A stretch of DNA of 64,000 nucleotides from Maniola hyperantus (Eukaryota > Arthropoda > Insecta > Lepidoptera > Nymphalidae), in NCBI RefSeq assembly GCF_902806685.2, contig NC_048553.1, forward strand, positions 9,779,099 through 9,843,098, given 5' to 3'. Made by a program: the position numbers and the translations under genes. The notes below the pieces were generated by a model that was not told where the DNA came from, did not search any database, and saw nothing but the letters and a program-made list of their open reading frames with translations. This document shows positions 51,834-62,473 of the stretch, piece by piece (position 1 is the stretch's first letter; each line of letters begins with the position of its first letter).

Positions 51834-52035
51834 TACCTTATATTATAAATAAGAAAGTGTGTTTATTTGTTGGTTTGTCCTTGAATCACGCCGCAATGGA
51901 GCAACGGATTTTCGTATTTTTTGATGGGTATAGTTCAAGACCTTGAGAGTGACAGGCTACTTTTTGTTTTACTAATTTAAGAATTCCTAAGGGATTTTAA
52001 AAAGCTAAAGCGAATTCGCGGAGCTCGTTACTAAA
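51834..52035 (+). mobile_element. Helitron-like element, TCAGTACCC subtype, decayed
   Basis: ACCTTATATTATAAATAAGA, TTTGTTGGTTTGTCCTTGAA, TCACGCCGCAATGGAGCAAC and GACAGGCTACTTTTTG. The hairpin is reduced to AATTCGCGGAGC. Confidence 0.65.
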
Positions 52036-52489
52036 TAGTGCAATTATTATTGCATTACTTTATCGTAATGCAAACTGCAATAAGATAAATTGCTTTCCTA
52101 CCTTGGCTGGCATTGGTTAAGTAGGTAGGTATTTTGGCTGGTTCACATCCTGCATGGACCACAGAATATAATATAATCGTACCTACTAGGTACTACAGAA
52201 TATATTAAGTAGAGCTAAATTATTAGAGTAATTTTTTGTAATACTTAAAACTTTTAATATACCAATGAATGGTATGAAATACCATTTTGAATATTTTTCA
52301 CATCTTACATCTTTGTTATATTTCTATTGTTTTGGTAAGAATATTTAACTTAACTTTGAATGGTACCCTAGTATATTCACTTCAGTGTATTTTCAATGGT
52401 TAGCAGGGAAGGCCGTCAATAGTAGGTTTGAACTTTGAATTTACCAGAAATTCAGTGAAAACTAAACGAAACTTCGGCAATACTCTACT

Positions 52490-52711
52490 ACTAGCTTATG
52501 CTCGCGCCTTCGTCCGCATGGACTACTCAAATTTCAGACCCCTATTTTACCCCCCTTAGGCGTTGAATTTACAAAAAACATTTCTTAGCGGATGTCTACA
52601 TCATAATAGCTATCTGCATGCCAAATTTCAGCTCGATCAGTCCATTAGTTCGAGCTGTGCGTTGATAGATCAGTCAGTCAGTCAGTCGCCCTTTCTTTTT
52701 ATATATTTAGA
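52490..52711 (-). mobile_element. Helitron-like Lep1-type element, GACT subtype
   Basis: ACTAGCTTATGCTCGCGCCT, CGTCCGCATGGACTACTCAA and CATAATAGCTATCTGCATGC, to CTTTTTATATATTTAGA. Confidence 0.85.
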
Positions 52712-53126
52712 TTTAACTTTTGTATTCAAACTCTCAGTATCTAGATAAACAGGGACAGTAAAATAAAAATAATAACAAGTATCTCAAACGCAAATATTTC
52801 GCAATTTTTGGAATTCGGATGTCCTCATGTTGTAGTCCAAATCAAAATAGAAGTGCAAAACTATTTTGCAGGTCCAATTACCATATCAGTAATCAGTAGG
52901 GGTTTTTCTTTAGATTCAAGGTCTGCAGTGTATTAAGATTTATTATTGGTTATTATTAATTATGGCTTGCGATATCTGAAATGATTTATCGATTGTTTTA
53001 TCACTAGGCACATGCCATTTAATCGGTTAACTAGCAATGTATCATTCATTACGAAATCAAGGTACCTATTGCAAAGGTGGTGATAGAGTTATAGTAAACT
53101 ATTAATCAGTAATCCTCATCCTCGTT

Positions 53127-53292
53127 AGAGCCTCAATAGCTCAACGGTTAAGGGGAAACTGAACTCCGAAAGGTCGGCGGTTCCCACCTATCCGTTGCAC
53201 TATTGTCGTACCCACCTCTAGCACAAGCTTTACGCTTAGTTGGATTGGAAAGGGGGATATTAGTCTTGACTAATATGGTTAATATTCTGCTT
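53127..53292 (+). mobile_element. tRNA-derived SINE, GCCTCAATAGCTCAACGG family
   Basis: AGAGCCTCAATAGCTCAACG, CTGAACTCCGAAAGGTCGGC, GTTGCACTATTGTCGTACCC and TAGCACAAGCTTTACGCTTA. The B box is disrupted (GCGGTTCCCACC). It is the same family as 11416-11596. Confidence 0.85.
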
Positions 53293-53547
53293 AGTGGGAA
53301 AGAAATTTTCGAGCGTTCGCCACCATACTCTATGGGCCATCATTTGATTTTAGCCACTTCCTGCCATCTCCTTAAGGTGACGACGGTCCAGCAGCGGGCT
53401 GGAGGCTGTATCTACACTACAGAAGACATCTGCCCTAGTGATCATCGATTGTACAATAGACTTTATTTTTAATGCGTACATTTACTCGACTGAGTTTGTC
53501 GTTGGCTTCTTCTCAGACCAGGGTGCGTTTGGAGCTCTCGCTTTAAG

Positions 53548-53598
53548 TATTACTAATTAATTAAGCAGTACTAATTAATTGAGTAGAACTAATTAATT
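53548..53598. repeat. minisatellite ACTAATTAATTRAG(C/T)AG, with a SINE at its edge
   Basis: Three units of about 18 bp (ATTACTAATTAATTAAGCAG..) lie left of a Metulj-like SINE and at least one lies right of it (53920-53942), so the SINE landed inside the array or copied part of it as its target duplication. Confidence 0.75.
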
Positions 53599-53910
53599 CA
53601 TCATCATGATCAACCCATCACCGGCTCACTACAGAGCACAGGTCTCCTCTCAGAGTGAGAAGGGTTTTGGCCATAGTCTACCACGCTGGCCAAGTGCGGA
53701 TTGGCAGACTTCACACACCTTTGAGAACATTATGGAGAACTCTTAGGCATGCAGGTTTCCTCACGATGTTTTCCTTCACCGTTAAAGCAAATGATATTTT
53801 AATTACTTAAAAACGCACATAACTCTGAAAAGTTAGAGGTGCGTGCCCGGGATCGAACCCCCGACCTCCGATTGGAAGGCGGACGTCCTAACCACTAGGC
53901 TACCACAGCT
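53599..53910 (-). mobile_element. Metulj-like SINE, full length
   Basis: Reading on the minus strand: tRNA-related head AGCTGTGGTAGCCTAGTGGT (A box), TTAGGACGTCCGCC, B box GGGGGTTCGATCCCGGGC, GCACGCACCTC. Then the body CGTGAGGAAACCTGCATGCC, CACTTGGCCAGCGTGGTAGA and AGAGGAGACCTGTGCTCTGT, and the (GAT)n tail. It is the best copy in the window and the reference for the other fragments. It is flanked by GTAG(A/T)ACTAATTAATT on both sides. Confidence 0.9.
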
Positions 53911-54341
53911 TTTTTTAATTAAGTAGTACTAATTAATTAAGTATTAAACTTGCCACCATTACCTTACAAATTCAACAATCGACAACCAATGCCTAACTCC
54001 TAATAATTTGAATAAATGCTTTCATTTGAGTGCACGGCCTGCCGCCTGCCCACTGCCACTCCCGCTGACTAATCCTTTAGGATTAACTCTATTTGTTTTC
54101 CCAAGCGATTCTTAACCTTAACGATGAACCAGAACAGATAATAACCAAACAGTTTAGTTTTGTTTGCCGTCGAGTATCAAATTGATTACAATTTTTTCGA
54201 GGCCAAAACAATTTGTAGAGCTACATGAACGATTGACCTTTATTGTCGTAAAATATCACAATCGGCCTAGATTTACCAAAATGAACAAGATGTTTTTACC
54301 CATTTTATAATATAAGTGTTTTAAACTGGATAAGTTAGCTT

Positions 54342-54397
54342 TTTTTAGGGTTCCGTACCTCAAAAGGAAAAACGGAACCCTTATAGGATCACTTTGT

Positions 54398-54428
<31 letters not shown>

Positions 54429-54798
54429 CTGTCAAGAAACCTACAGGGTACTTCCCGTTGACCTAGAATCATGAAATTTGGCAGGTAGGTAGATCTGATA
54501 GCTGACATTTGGGGAAAAATCTGAAAACCGTGAATTTAGGGTTAGATCACACAAAAAAAATTAAATTGTGGTCTCATGACCATTAGACCACTAATAATTA
54601 GTATTTTCAACTTTCGAAGTGAGTGACTATATCAAGTGGGGTATCATATGAAAGGTCTTCACCTGTTCATTCTAAAACAGATTTTTATTTATTTTTATGC
54701 ATCATAGTTTTTGAATTATCGTACAAAATGTCGAAAAAATACGACTGTAGTACGGAACCCTCATTGCGCGAGCCTGACTCGCACTTGGCCGGTTTTTT
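54342..54798 (-). mobile_element. GGCCAAGTGCGAGTC SINE, full length
   Basis: TTTTTTTAGGGTTCCGTACC, AAAAGGAAAAACGGAACCC, (CTGT)n, ATCATGAAATTTGGCAGGTA, CTTTCGAAGTGAGTGACTAT, CAAGTGGGGTATCATATGAA, and the head ending TCGCACTTGGCCGGTTTTTT. It is the best copy of the family here. Confidence 0.9.
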
Positions 54799-54958
54799 CA
54801 ATCTACCTAGGTAATAGGCCCGACGTCTCAACACAAGCTGAGTGGCCTATCTGTTCGTGGTGTTGCACTGCTGTACAGGACGATATTGCCTACACCATGT
54901 ATATGATACCTCGAATAAACATTAATCTATTTTAATTATGTCATTTTTAGAAGGTAGG

Positions 54959-55061
54959 TAAAGTTCGCGACAGGTCGACATGGCAAACGGGGTGGGGGCG
55001 TCCCCCCCCCGCACGATTTACCTCATACCCCGATTGCCATGTCAACCTGCCGCGAACTATA
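54959..55061. mobile_element. GC-rich GCGACAGGT MITE, short form
   Basis: Inverted ends AAGTTCGCGACAGGTCGACA and GTCAACCTGCCGCGAACTAT, about 31 bp with few mismatches. TA lies on each side. The centre is reduced to a C-run and a short linker. Confidence 0.8.
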
Positions 55062-55185
55062 CAACACAAACGTGTATATACAACAAAAATAAGTGTGGTC
55101 CAAACACGCGTACCCTATCATATTATGCCATTAGGGAGGTCCAGTGAACTCATTCAATTATTTTGCCATAAGACATGAGCACAAC

Positions 55186-55422
55186 ATGAGTTCCAATGTC
55201 CACCTCCCACGTCTATCATCACAGATACTCAATGAAAGCAAATTAGAAGAAGCTAAAAAATCTATACGTAATTTCGACGGAATAACGAGTGACGACATAT
55301 ATACCTACGAACAAAGCGATCTAATAAAAAGCTCTGAAAACGGTCTGCGACCTTGGGAGAAGAAGCTTAGTGAAGGGATTGCGGCACAGGAGACAGGATA
55401 CCTAGGCAATTATCGGAAATAA
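55186..55422 (+). CDS. candidate terminal coding exon, unrecognised protein
   Basis: From the first ATG (55186) 78 codons read MSSNVHLPRLSSQILNESKL, EEAKKSIRNFDGITSDDIYT, YEQSDLIKSSENGLRPWEKK and LSEGIAAQETGYLGNYRK before TAA. The frame is also open upstream to 55144, where GGTCCAG could be a 3' splice site. Composition (mixed, charged, a WEKK motif) looks protein-like, and an AATAAA signal lies about 150 bp downstream. No homologue is recognised. It could be the last exon of a gene with distant upstream exons, or a retroposed copy. Confidence 0.45.
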   Translation: MSSNVHLPRLSSQILNESKLEEAKKSIRNFDGITSDDIYTYEQSDLIKSSENGLRPWEKKLSEGIAAQETGYLGNYRK

Positions 55423-55571
55423 AAAGTCAGGTCTAGTCCCGTGCCTGTTTGAGGTTGTATATTTATTCCTCCTTACCGGCGGAGCCTGCGCGGTACGCAT
55501 ACTAAACAGGTTTGATTTGTGCGTTCGCTCCACCATCGTGCATAATGATCGCATCGAGACACAAACAATAC

Positions 55572-55577
55572 AATAAA
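55572..55577 (+). terminator. AATAAA polyadenylation signal
   Basis: AATAAA in ACAATACAATAAAGCTGAGA, about 150 bp after the stop of the candidate exon at 55186-55422, a normal 3' UTR distance. Isolated AATAAA motifs are common in A+T-rich DNA, so this supports the exon only modestly. Confidence 0.35.
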
Positions 55578-56121
55578 GCTGAGATTTTGTTTTACTTTAT
55601 CATGACTTAGATACTGAATCAATCCTGCAGCCAATTCCGTAACTCACGGGCTGTGTAATTTATTTCATTTCATTTATTATTCATGCATTCCAATATTGAT
55701 TATATAAATAATTATTAAACAATTATTTTTATAATTACAATATTGAAACCCCGTTGGGGCACAGCAAATTTAGCAGGGAGACGGCGCTTATTAATCGTCG
55801 AGTAGATAGTCATTTATTTTGTAGTCCTACCTAGGCTTTTTCGATTAGGAATTTTTTTAATGCATCAATGAACGCTATATTATTCTCAATTTTTTTTTAT
55901 GTGGTCAGGAATTTTATTATAAATTTTCGAACGAATCGAGTTGGGACCCTTACTGTGTATTTTTAGTTTAGAGCTTGGCACGAGCATATTAAGTTTACGC
56001 GAAGGAGTTCATAATAACGCGACACGTCTTCCAGTTTTGTGAAGTTTTGTGGTTTTATTTGTTTGGTTTGTGTGGTTAAATTTATTTGTGGAATACGGAA
56101 AGTATCACTGAAATAACTCTC

Positions 56122-56276
56122 TGCTGGACGGTTTGAGCTGTTTGGCATCAAAATAGCTATTATAACGTTAAATGTAGATATATCCGCTAAGAAAGGATTT
56201 TTGAAAATTCAACAGGGTGTAAAATAGGGGTTCGAAATTTGTATAGTCCACGCGGAAGTGTGGGGCATAAGATAGC
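56122..56276 (+). mobile_element. Helitron-like Lep1-type element, partial
   Basis: CTGCTGGACGGTTTGAGCTG, TATCCGCTAAGAAAGGATTT, TTGAAAATTCAACAGGGTGT and TAGTCCACGCGG. The hairpin is damaged (GAAGTGTGGGGCATAAGATA). Confidence 0.75.
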
Positions 56277-56486
56277 ATTGTATTAGCTAACTCCGGTCAC
56301 CAACTTAGATGACATCATGAGCACTGAATCCCGATAGTCACCAATAGGGGTTATGGACACCGTTGCACAGTGATTGTACCTTGGATGAATAACTCTATGG
56401 ATTGTACAGTTGTTAGAGACATATGTCAGACATTTAACTTATATTTTCTTCTATATTTATATTTAAAACTGTTCTCATTTTGATTC

Positions 56487-56537
56487 CGATTTTAAAAACC
56501 TAATTCCACGCGGACGAAGTCGCGGGCATCAGCTAGT
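56487..56537 (+). mobile_element. Helitron-like element, 3' end only
   Basis: TTTTAAAAACCTAATTCCAC, GCGGACGAAGTCGCGGGCAT, CAGCTAGT. An intact hairpin plus CTAGT terminus with little body. Confidence 0.8.
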
Positions 56538-57189
56538 ATTATAATAATCTCTTGGTTCATCTTAAACTGCATCTTCCATCAGATGAAATCCTAGATAAAT
56601 ACAAAAACTAACAATTAAAAGAAAACTTAATTTATTACGGCATTGTCATCACCAAGCTCTGTCTTCGCAGTAGTTTTAGATCTTTTCCTTTACTCAAGGC
56701 TATTCTTAATTACAGTAGTCACAAGATAGCCTATAGGAATAAACAATTGTGTAATTAGGATTGATTGGTATGACCTTGTTCTGTTACTAACTAAACTTGT
56801 GTCGGTTTGCTATTTCTCTAATCTCTACCGTACCTCAATATAAAGTGGGTCTATCATTGCGTTGCAAAATATGATCAGCAAAATTTTGGGCATGAAAAAT
56901 TAAGTACTAATTAATCTCTATAATCTTGTCTAGTTTAGTCCTATAAAAATAGTAATTTTAGATTTGTATGCACATAAATGAAGTTATCGATATCGATCCA
57001 ATAGAACCAAAATAATATAAGCTCGACTCTTTCACGAGCGAAGTTGCATCCAAAAGTTACTTAGTTAAGTAAGAGTAACAACTAAAATGCTTGCACATAG
57101 AAAAACTGAGATATCCTAATTGCTAACGCAACAGTGCAGATAAAGACCTGTTTCAAAGTTAGTAATCGTAATACTTTAAAGTTACATCA

Positions 57190-57424
57190 CACTAATATTA
57201 TTATAAAGGAGAAAGTTTGTGTGTGTGTGTGCATGTATGTGTGTGTGTGTGTGTATGTTTGTTACACTTTCACCCAAAAGATACATGAGGGATTTGGCTG
57301 AAATTTGGAATATAGATTATATACCCTGGATTAACACATAGGCTACTTTTTAAAATCAATTAGTTCCCACGGGATTTTTCAAAAATCTATATCCACGTGA
57401 ACGAAGTCGCGGGCATCAGCTAGT
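57190..57424 (+). mobile_element. Helitron-like element with (GT)n microsatellite
   Basis: CACTAATATTATTATAAAGG, then (GT)n broken by GCATGTAT (57220-57255), GGGATTTGGCTGAAATTTGG and CACGGGATTTTTCAAAAATC. The intact end is CACGTGAACGAAGTCGCGGG, CATCAGCTAGT. Confidence 0.8.
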
Positions 57425-57663
57425 ATTACAATAAAAGTGATACATCTTCTTATTTTGATTTGTGGCTTTCAGTAAGTGATACATCATGCAGAGGCTCGAT
57501 TACGGTAAAATTACAGTTGCAATGTCACATGACACAATATGACATGAATGAAGCGAAAATTCCAGATTCTTTCATCGAAATCGGTTTAAAAGAACCAAAT
57601 ACAAGCTCGACCCAAATATGGGCGAGGTTGTAGGCAAAAGCTTATTTTAAGTAAGAGTATAAG

Positions 57664-57825
57664 TATCGCAAATTGCTAGTGCGCGTGGCCGCTATTTAAT
57701 TGACGTCAGCACTATACTGAAGTTTCGAGCTGATGGTATATTTTTATTTCGGCTGACGTCAAAATGACGTCATTTCGATGTTACTGAGACATGGTTCCAG
57801 CGCAATAGCAATTTGCGGGACTTTT
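57664..57825. mobile_element. foldback MITE, CGCAAATTGCTA family
   Basis: CGCAAATTGCTAGTGCGCG and GCGCAATAGCAATTTGCGGG are inverted, as are ATTGACGTCAGC and GGCTGACGTCAAAA nearer the centre. Confidence 0.75.
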
Positions 57826-57831
57826 CCTTAA

Positions 57832-58052
57832 TCTAAATATATAAAAGGAAAAGGAGACTGACTGACTGACTGATCTATCAACGCACAGCTCAAACTACTG
57901 GACGGATCGGGCTGCAATTTGGCATGCGGATAGCTATTATGACGAAGGCATCCGCTAAGAAAGGATTTTTGAAAATTCAAACCCTAAGGGTGTGAAATAG
58001 GGGTTTGTAATAATGTGTAGTCCACGCGGACAAAGTCGCGAGCATAAGCTAG
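57832..58052 (+). mobile_element. Helitron-like Lep1-type element, first of a head-to-tail pair
   Basis: TCTAAATATATAAAAGGAAA, (GACT)4, complete body, end GCGAGCATAAGCTAG at 58052. Confidence 0.9.
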
Positions 58053-58276
58053 TCTAAATATATAAAAGGAAAAGGTGACTGACTGACTGAATGACTGATC
58101 TATCAACGTACAGCTCAAACTACTGGACGGATCGGGCTGAAATTTGCAATGCAGATAGCTATTATGACGTAGGCATCCGCTAAGAAAGGAATTTTGAAAA
58201 TTCAACCCCTAAGAGGGTAAAATAGGGGTTTGAAATTTGTATAGTCCACGCGGACGAAGTCGCGAGCATAAGCTAG
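58053..58276 (+). mobile_element. Helitron-like Lep1-type element, second of a head-to-tail pair
   Basis: Starts TCTAAATATATAAAAGGAAA on the very next base and ends GCATAAGCTAG. The two share a clean CTAG|TCTAAATA junction with no intervening DNA. Confidence 0.9.
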
Positions 58277-58548
58277 TAACAACTAAAATGAAAAACTGCG
58301 ACATCCTAATGCAACAGTGCCTGTTTCAAAGTAAGTAGATAATCGTAATACTTTATGCTTTAAAGTTACATATTACTGTGACATTACGATAAAAGTGTGA
58401 CATCATACACTTTCTCGATTCACTTGCTCCGCTGGAGACAGGTGTCCCTCCGACCTTGCGTAAGAGCCGTTCTTGTGCGGACGAACATAGCACGATTCTC
58501 AATTTCTCAGTCGAGATTGTATGCGCGCGCGCATAGTACCGTCAACCC

Positions 58549-58560
58549 GCTATAAAATAA
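58549..58560 (+). promoter_or_regulatory. possible TATA box
   Basis: GCTATAAAATAA lies about 90 bp before the first unit of the tandem array, with TCTAGTCAAACTG shortly after as a weak initiator. It resembles a retroelement or gene core promoter, but no gene or LTR could be delimited. Confidence 0.25.
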
Positions 58561-58637
58561 TTCTAGTCAAACTGAAAGAGTTTCTGTGATCTGTGTTGTG
58601 ACTTGTGTGACTATTTGTAACGGACATGCTTGAGATC

Positions 58638-60001
58638 AGTGCTAAAGGATGAGATGAAGGGGAGAGCCACGCGTTCGCACAGGATATTGCCTGTTATATT
58701 GGGGAAAATATTTTGGCGCTGGGTCTTCACTAAGGCCGACTTAGTGTTTTTCATTTACCGGTTGGTACATTTTTCAAAAACGTCAAATACGTGCATATTC
58801 AACTTTTTATATCCATCTTGTAAAATGTTAGTTCACGTTTTGCTATAAAAAATCCAGTTTTAGTAATTAAAATAATAATAATAATAGACGAGACAAGAAT
58901 ATTACGTTCTAACTAAATACGTACTGAAATTAGGTAGAAAAGTTACTATATTATAGTAGTAGCTTGAAGTTATAAAGAGCTATTAGTGCTAAAGGGGAGA
59001 GCCACGCTCGCCCAGGATATTGCCTGTTATATTGGGGAAAATTATTTTGGCGCTGGGTCTTCACTAAGGCCGACTTAGTGTTTTTCATTTACCGGTTGGT
59101 ACATTTTTCAAAAACGTCAAATAGGTGCAAATTCAATTTTTTATATCCATCTCGTAAAACTTTACTACACGTTTTGCTATAAAAATCCAGTTTTAGTAAT
59201 TAAAATAATAATAATAATAGACGAGACAAGAATATTACGTTCCAACTAAATACGTACTGAAATTAGATAGAAAAGTTACAAATTTATAGTAGTAGCTCGA
59301 AGTTATAAAGAGCGATTAGTGCTAAAAGATGAGTTAAAGGGGAGAGCCACGCGTTCGCCCAGGATATTGCCTGTTATATTGGGGAAAATATTTTGGCGCT
59401 GGGTCTTCACTAAGGCCGACTTAGTGTTTTTCATTGACCGGTTGGTACATTTTTCAAAAACGTCAAATAGATGCAAATTCAATTTTTTATATCCATCTCG
59501 TAAAACTTTACTACACGTTTTGCTATAAAAATTCAGTTTTAGTAATTAAAATAATAATAATAATAGACGAGACAAGAATATTACGTTCCAACTAAATACG
59601 TACTGAAATTAGATAGAAAAGTTACAAATTTATAGTAGTAGCTCGAAGTTATAAAGAGCGATTAGTGCTAAAAGATGAGTTAAAGGGGAGAGCCACGCGT
59701 TCGCCCAGGATATTGCCTGTTATATTGGGGAAAATATTTTGGCGCTGGGTCTTCACTAAGGCCGACTTAGTGTTTTTCATTGACCGGTTGGTACATTTTT
59801 CAAAAACGTCAAATAGATGCAAATTCAATTTTTTATATCCATCTTGTAAAACGTTACCTACTACATGTTTTGCTATAAAAAATCCAGTTTTAGTAATTAA
59901 AATAATAAGAATAATAAACGAGACGAGAATATTACGTTCTAATTATTATTAATTCTATTAAAAATTACAATAAGTTAGTAGTAGTTGGAAGTTATAAAGA
60001 G
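58638..60001. repeat. four-copy ~346-bp tandem array
   Basis: Units begin at 58638, 58985, 59318 and 59664 with AGTGCTAAA(A/G)G. The second unit is about 14 bp shorter (it lacks ATGAGATGAAGG and a few other bases). Copies 3 and 4 are almost identical over their first ~200 bp; copy 1 is the most divergent. Each carries a ~70-codon open frame (RILPVILGKIFWRWVFTKAD) with no ATG at its start. The array ends exactly where a Helitron-like element begins. Confidence 0.92.
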
Positions 60002-60213
60002 CTAGCTGATGCCCGCGACTTCATCATCGTGGATTTAGTTTTTAAAAATCCCGTGGGAACTCTAGGTATGATTTTCCGAGATAAAAGTAGCCTACGCTAC
60101 TCTCTTAAAATACACCCAAAACTCACGTCGACCCGTTGCTTAGTTACAACTTGCAACGTGATTGAAGGACAAACCAATAAACACACTTTCTTATTTATAA
60201 TACGAGTACTGAT
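60002..60213 (-). mobile_element. Helitron-like element, TCAGTACCC subtype
   Basis: CTAGCTGATGCCCGCGACTT, AAAATCCCGTGGGAACTCTA, GCAACGTGATTGAAGGACAA, to ATAATACGAGTACTGA. Inserted at the edge of the tandem array. Confidence 0.85.
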
Positions 60214-60248
60214 TAGCATATTTATCTAAAAGCATGTAATCTATGAAT

Positions 60249-60377
60249 CTGTGTATATATAAAAGGAAAAGCTGACTGACTGACTGATCTATCAACGCTC
60301 AGCTCAAACTACTGGACGGATCGGGATGAAATTTGGCATGCATTTTTTAAATGAGTGTAGTCAAGTCATAAACTAGT
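60249..60377 (+). mobile_element. Helitron-like Lep1-type element, large internal deletion
   Basis: TCTGTGTATATATAAAAGGA, (GACT)3 and CTACTGGACGGATCGGGATG, then it jumps to GAGTGTAGTC and AAACTAGT. The hairpin is lost. Confidence 0.75.
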
Positions 60378-60390
60378 AATGTATGAGGCA

Positions 60391-60808
60391 CTTTTTAGGG
60401 TTCCGTACCTACCTCAAAAGGAAAAAAGGAACGCTTATAGGATCACTTCGTTGTCTGTCTGTCGGGTCTGTCAAAAAACCTAGAGGGTACTTCCTGTTCA
60501 CCTAGAATCATGAAATTTGGCACACGTAAGGGAACAAATCCGAAAACCGTCAATTTGTGGTAACATTACGAAAAAAAATGTGTTCATGAACAAATAATTT
60601 AGTATTTTCAACTTTCACAGTAAGATTACTACATCTACAGATACAAGAGGGGTATCAAATGAAAGGGCATTGCCTGTACATTCTGAAACAATTTTTTATT
60701 TATGTTTATGCTAAGTAGTTTTTGATTTATCGTACAAAATGTCGAAAAAATACGACTATAGTACGGAACCCTCGGTGCGTTGGTCTGATTCGCACTTGGC
60801 CGGTTTTG
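60391..60808 (-). mobile_element. GGCCAAGTGCGAGTC SINE, near full length
   Basis: CTTTTTAGGGTTCCGTACCT, GATCACTTCGTTGTCTGTCT and GAAATTTGGCACACGTAAGG. Head GTGCGTTGGTCTGATTCGCA, CTTGGCCGGTTTT. Confidence 0.85.
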
Positions 60809-60967
60809 ATTTACTCACAACTTAAAATTGCAAACCTGCTATTAAATGTAACGCTATTTGGCTAAATGCGTCAGCAACGCTATCTCGAACGTATAATATA
60901 ACAATTAAAATAACTGATTTTAAACTCGGTCCCTGCACAGGACCCACTGACACTCTAATGTCTGCTT

Positions 60968-61137
60968 CATGATCAACTCATCGCCGGCTCACTACTGAGT
61001 ACCAGTCTCCTCTCAGAATGAGATGTGTTTGGCCATAGTCCACTACGCTAGCCAAGTGCGGATTGGCAGACCTCACACACTTTTGAGAACATTATGTGAC
61101 ATTATGGAGAACTCTCAGGTATGCAGGTTTCCTCATT
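60968..61137 (-). mobile_element. Metulj-like SINE, headless
   Basis: ATGATCAACTCATCGCCGGC, CCATAGTCCACTACGCTAGC and GAGAACTCTCAGGTATGCAG. There is a small internal duplication (ACATTATGTGACATTATGGA). Confidence 0.8.
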
Positions 61138-61172
61138 TTCCAGCAGAAATTATTCTATTTTTATGTTAAACA

Positions 61173-61219
61173 ATTCGGTTCGCGAGTCTGACTCGTACAG
61201 TACTTGGCCGATTTTTTTA
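61173..61219 (-). mobile_element. GGCCAAGTGCGAGTC SINE head fragment
   Basis: CGGTTCGCGAGTCTGACTCG, then an 8-bp insertion, then ACTTGGCCGATTTTTTT. Only the head is left. Confidence 0.65.
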
Positions 61220-61451
61220 ATCATAGTGTCTTGTGCAGTTTGTTGACCCCTATTACTATTTTCAACGAAGACTGGTTCAAGTGGGGTAAAAATAGCTTCA
61301 AAAAGTGTGTAATACAAACTAAACCGGATTAGTCCAATACCAAAAACGTAAAATGCAATCGTACCTAAGTGGTACCAGTTTTTTCGCCGTCCTATCAAAT
61401 TTAATTTCGTGGACTAGTCCTATTCTGTTCGCCAGCTCCTCAAATGCATTT

Positions 61452-61620
61452 TTACCCGAGTGCGGCGAAGCCCAAAAGGAGGGTTATGATTTTGACCTGT
61501 ATGTATGTCCGTTCCTATGTCCGCTCGTAACTACTCAACGGCTTAACCGATTCTGATAAATGATACGTCATTAGATTCGTCATGATAGCGCGAGTGTCAC
61601 TGGGCATCTACATAAAAATT
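61452..61620 (+). repeat. interspersed repeat, family not named
   Basis: GTGCGGCGAAGCCCAAAAGG, GTTATGATTTTGACCTGTAT and CGGCTTAACCGATTCTGAT are typical of a low-complexity-adjacent lepidopteran repeat. No second copy in the window allows its limits to be set. Confidence 0.4.
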
Positions 61621-62473
61621 TAAAAAAACGAAATGGCGAATTTTATGCCCAATGTGCGCAATGAAAAAAATGCAGTGCAAACCGCAGTCGGTTTTTTTTT
61701 AACTTTTTAAATTACTTGTCATGAACATAACCTGCTTCTTGCCGCCATCTTGGTCATTTTGCTCATTTTGCTCTAGATGCCAGCACGTCTGTATAAAAGG
61801 TTAATAAAGGCCAATAAAGCTGTTTTTTCTCAAGTCTTATTTCAACATTCAACTTTTCTGCCTTGGTAATGTGTTTCAACTTTCAAGAGCAGGCTTGAAA
61901 ATTATTCTTAAAATAATATACCTAATTAATAATAACTATGCTGCTGACCGGAAATAATCAGTTTCCAGACAGGATCAGTATCTACACTTATTATTTTGTC
62001 TCTAAAAAGTAGGGTTTTTATATATGTAACTAAATGCGAAAGTACAAGGTACCTATTTAGAGGTTGAGAATTAAGGTTTTGAGGAAACAAAACTTGACAC
62101 TGTAGTTCGCCTTAATCGGTCAATATAATTATTGTATCCTTGCGCCAAATTTGTGATCACAAAGATAATTTTGTGCAAGAGCAAAATTCAACAATTAAAA
62201 TTATGTAACCGTGCGAAATTCAATAATTAAAATTATGGAACACCTTTTAGAATGATTTGCGTACGAATAAGTATAGTCCGTGACAGGTTGAAAATTGAGA
62301 TGGTAATCGGGATGCGGCGATGTAAGCTATTTTAGCACATTGCTTTCTCCTATTGTATTAAAAGACCAACTGCTGTCCCGATTTTTTTCTTTCGCTACAA
62401 AGAAGTGATCCTTACATAAAACGTAGTCGATCGGAATTTAAAAAAAATGGTCAATTTCATTTATGTTTATGGA
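61621..62473. other. no gene seen
   Basis: Unassigned sequence with a tandem echo GCGAAATTCAA(T/C)AATTAAAATTATG (62190-62235). A GCGACAGGT-MITE end fragment is at 62272-62322 (AGTCCGTGACAGGTTG, GGTAATCGGGATGCGG). Confidence 0.4.

Noticed and set aside
58396..58625. Solo LTR beginning TGTGACATC with a TATA box
   Set aside because: No matching terminal repeat, TG..CA boundary or target-site duplication could be established.
59319..59952. Repeated ~70-codon frames in the tandem array as a gene family
   Set aside because: The frames lack ATG starts (they begin GTG or TTG) and recur only because the DNA unit is repeated. No domain is recognised.
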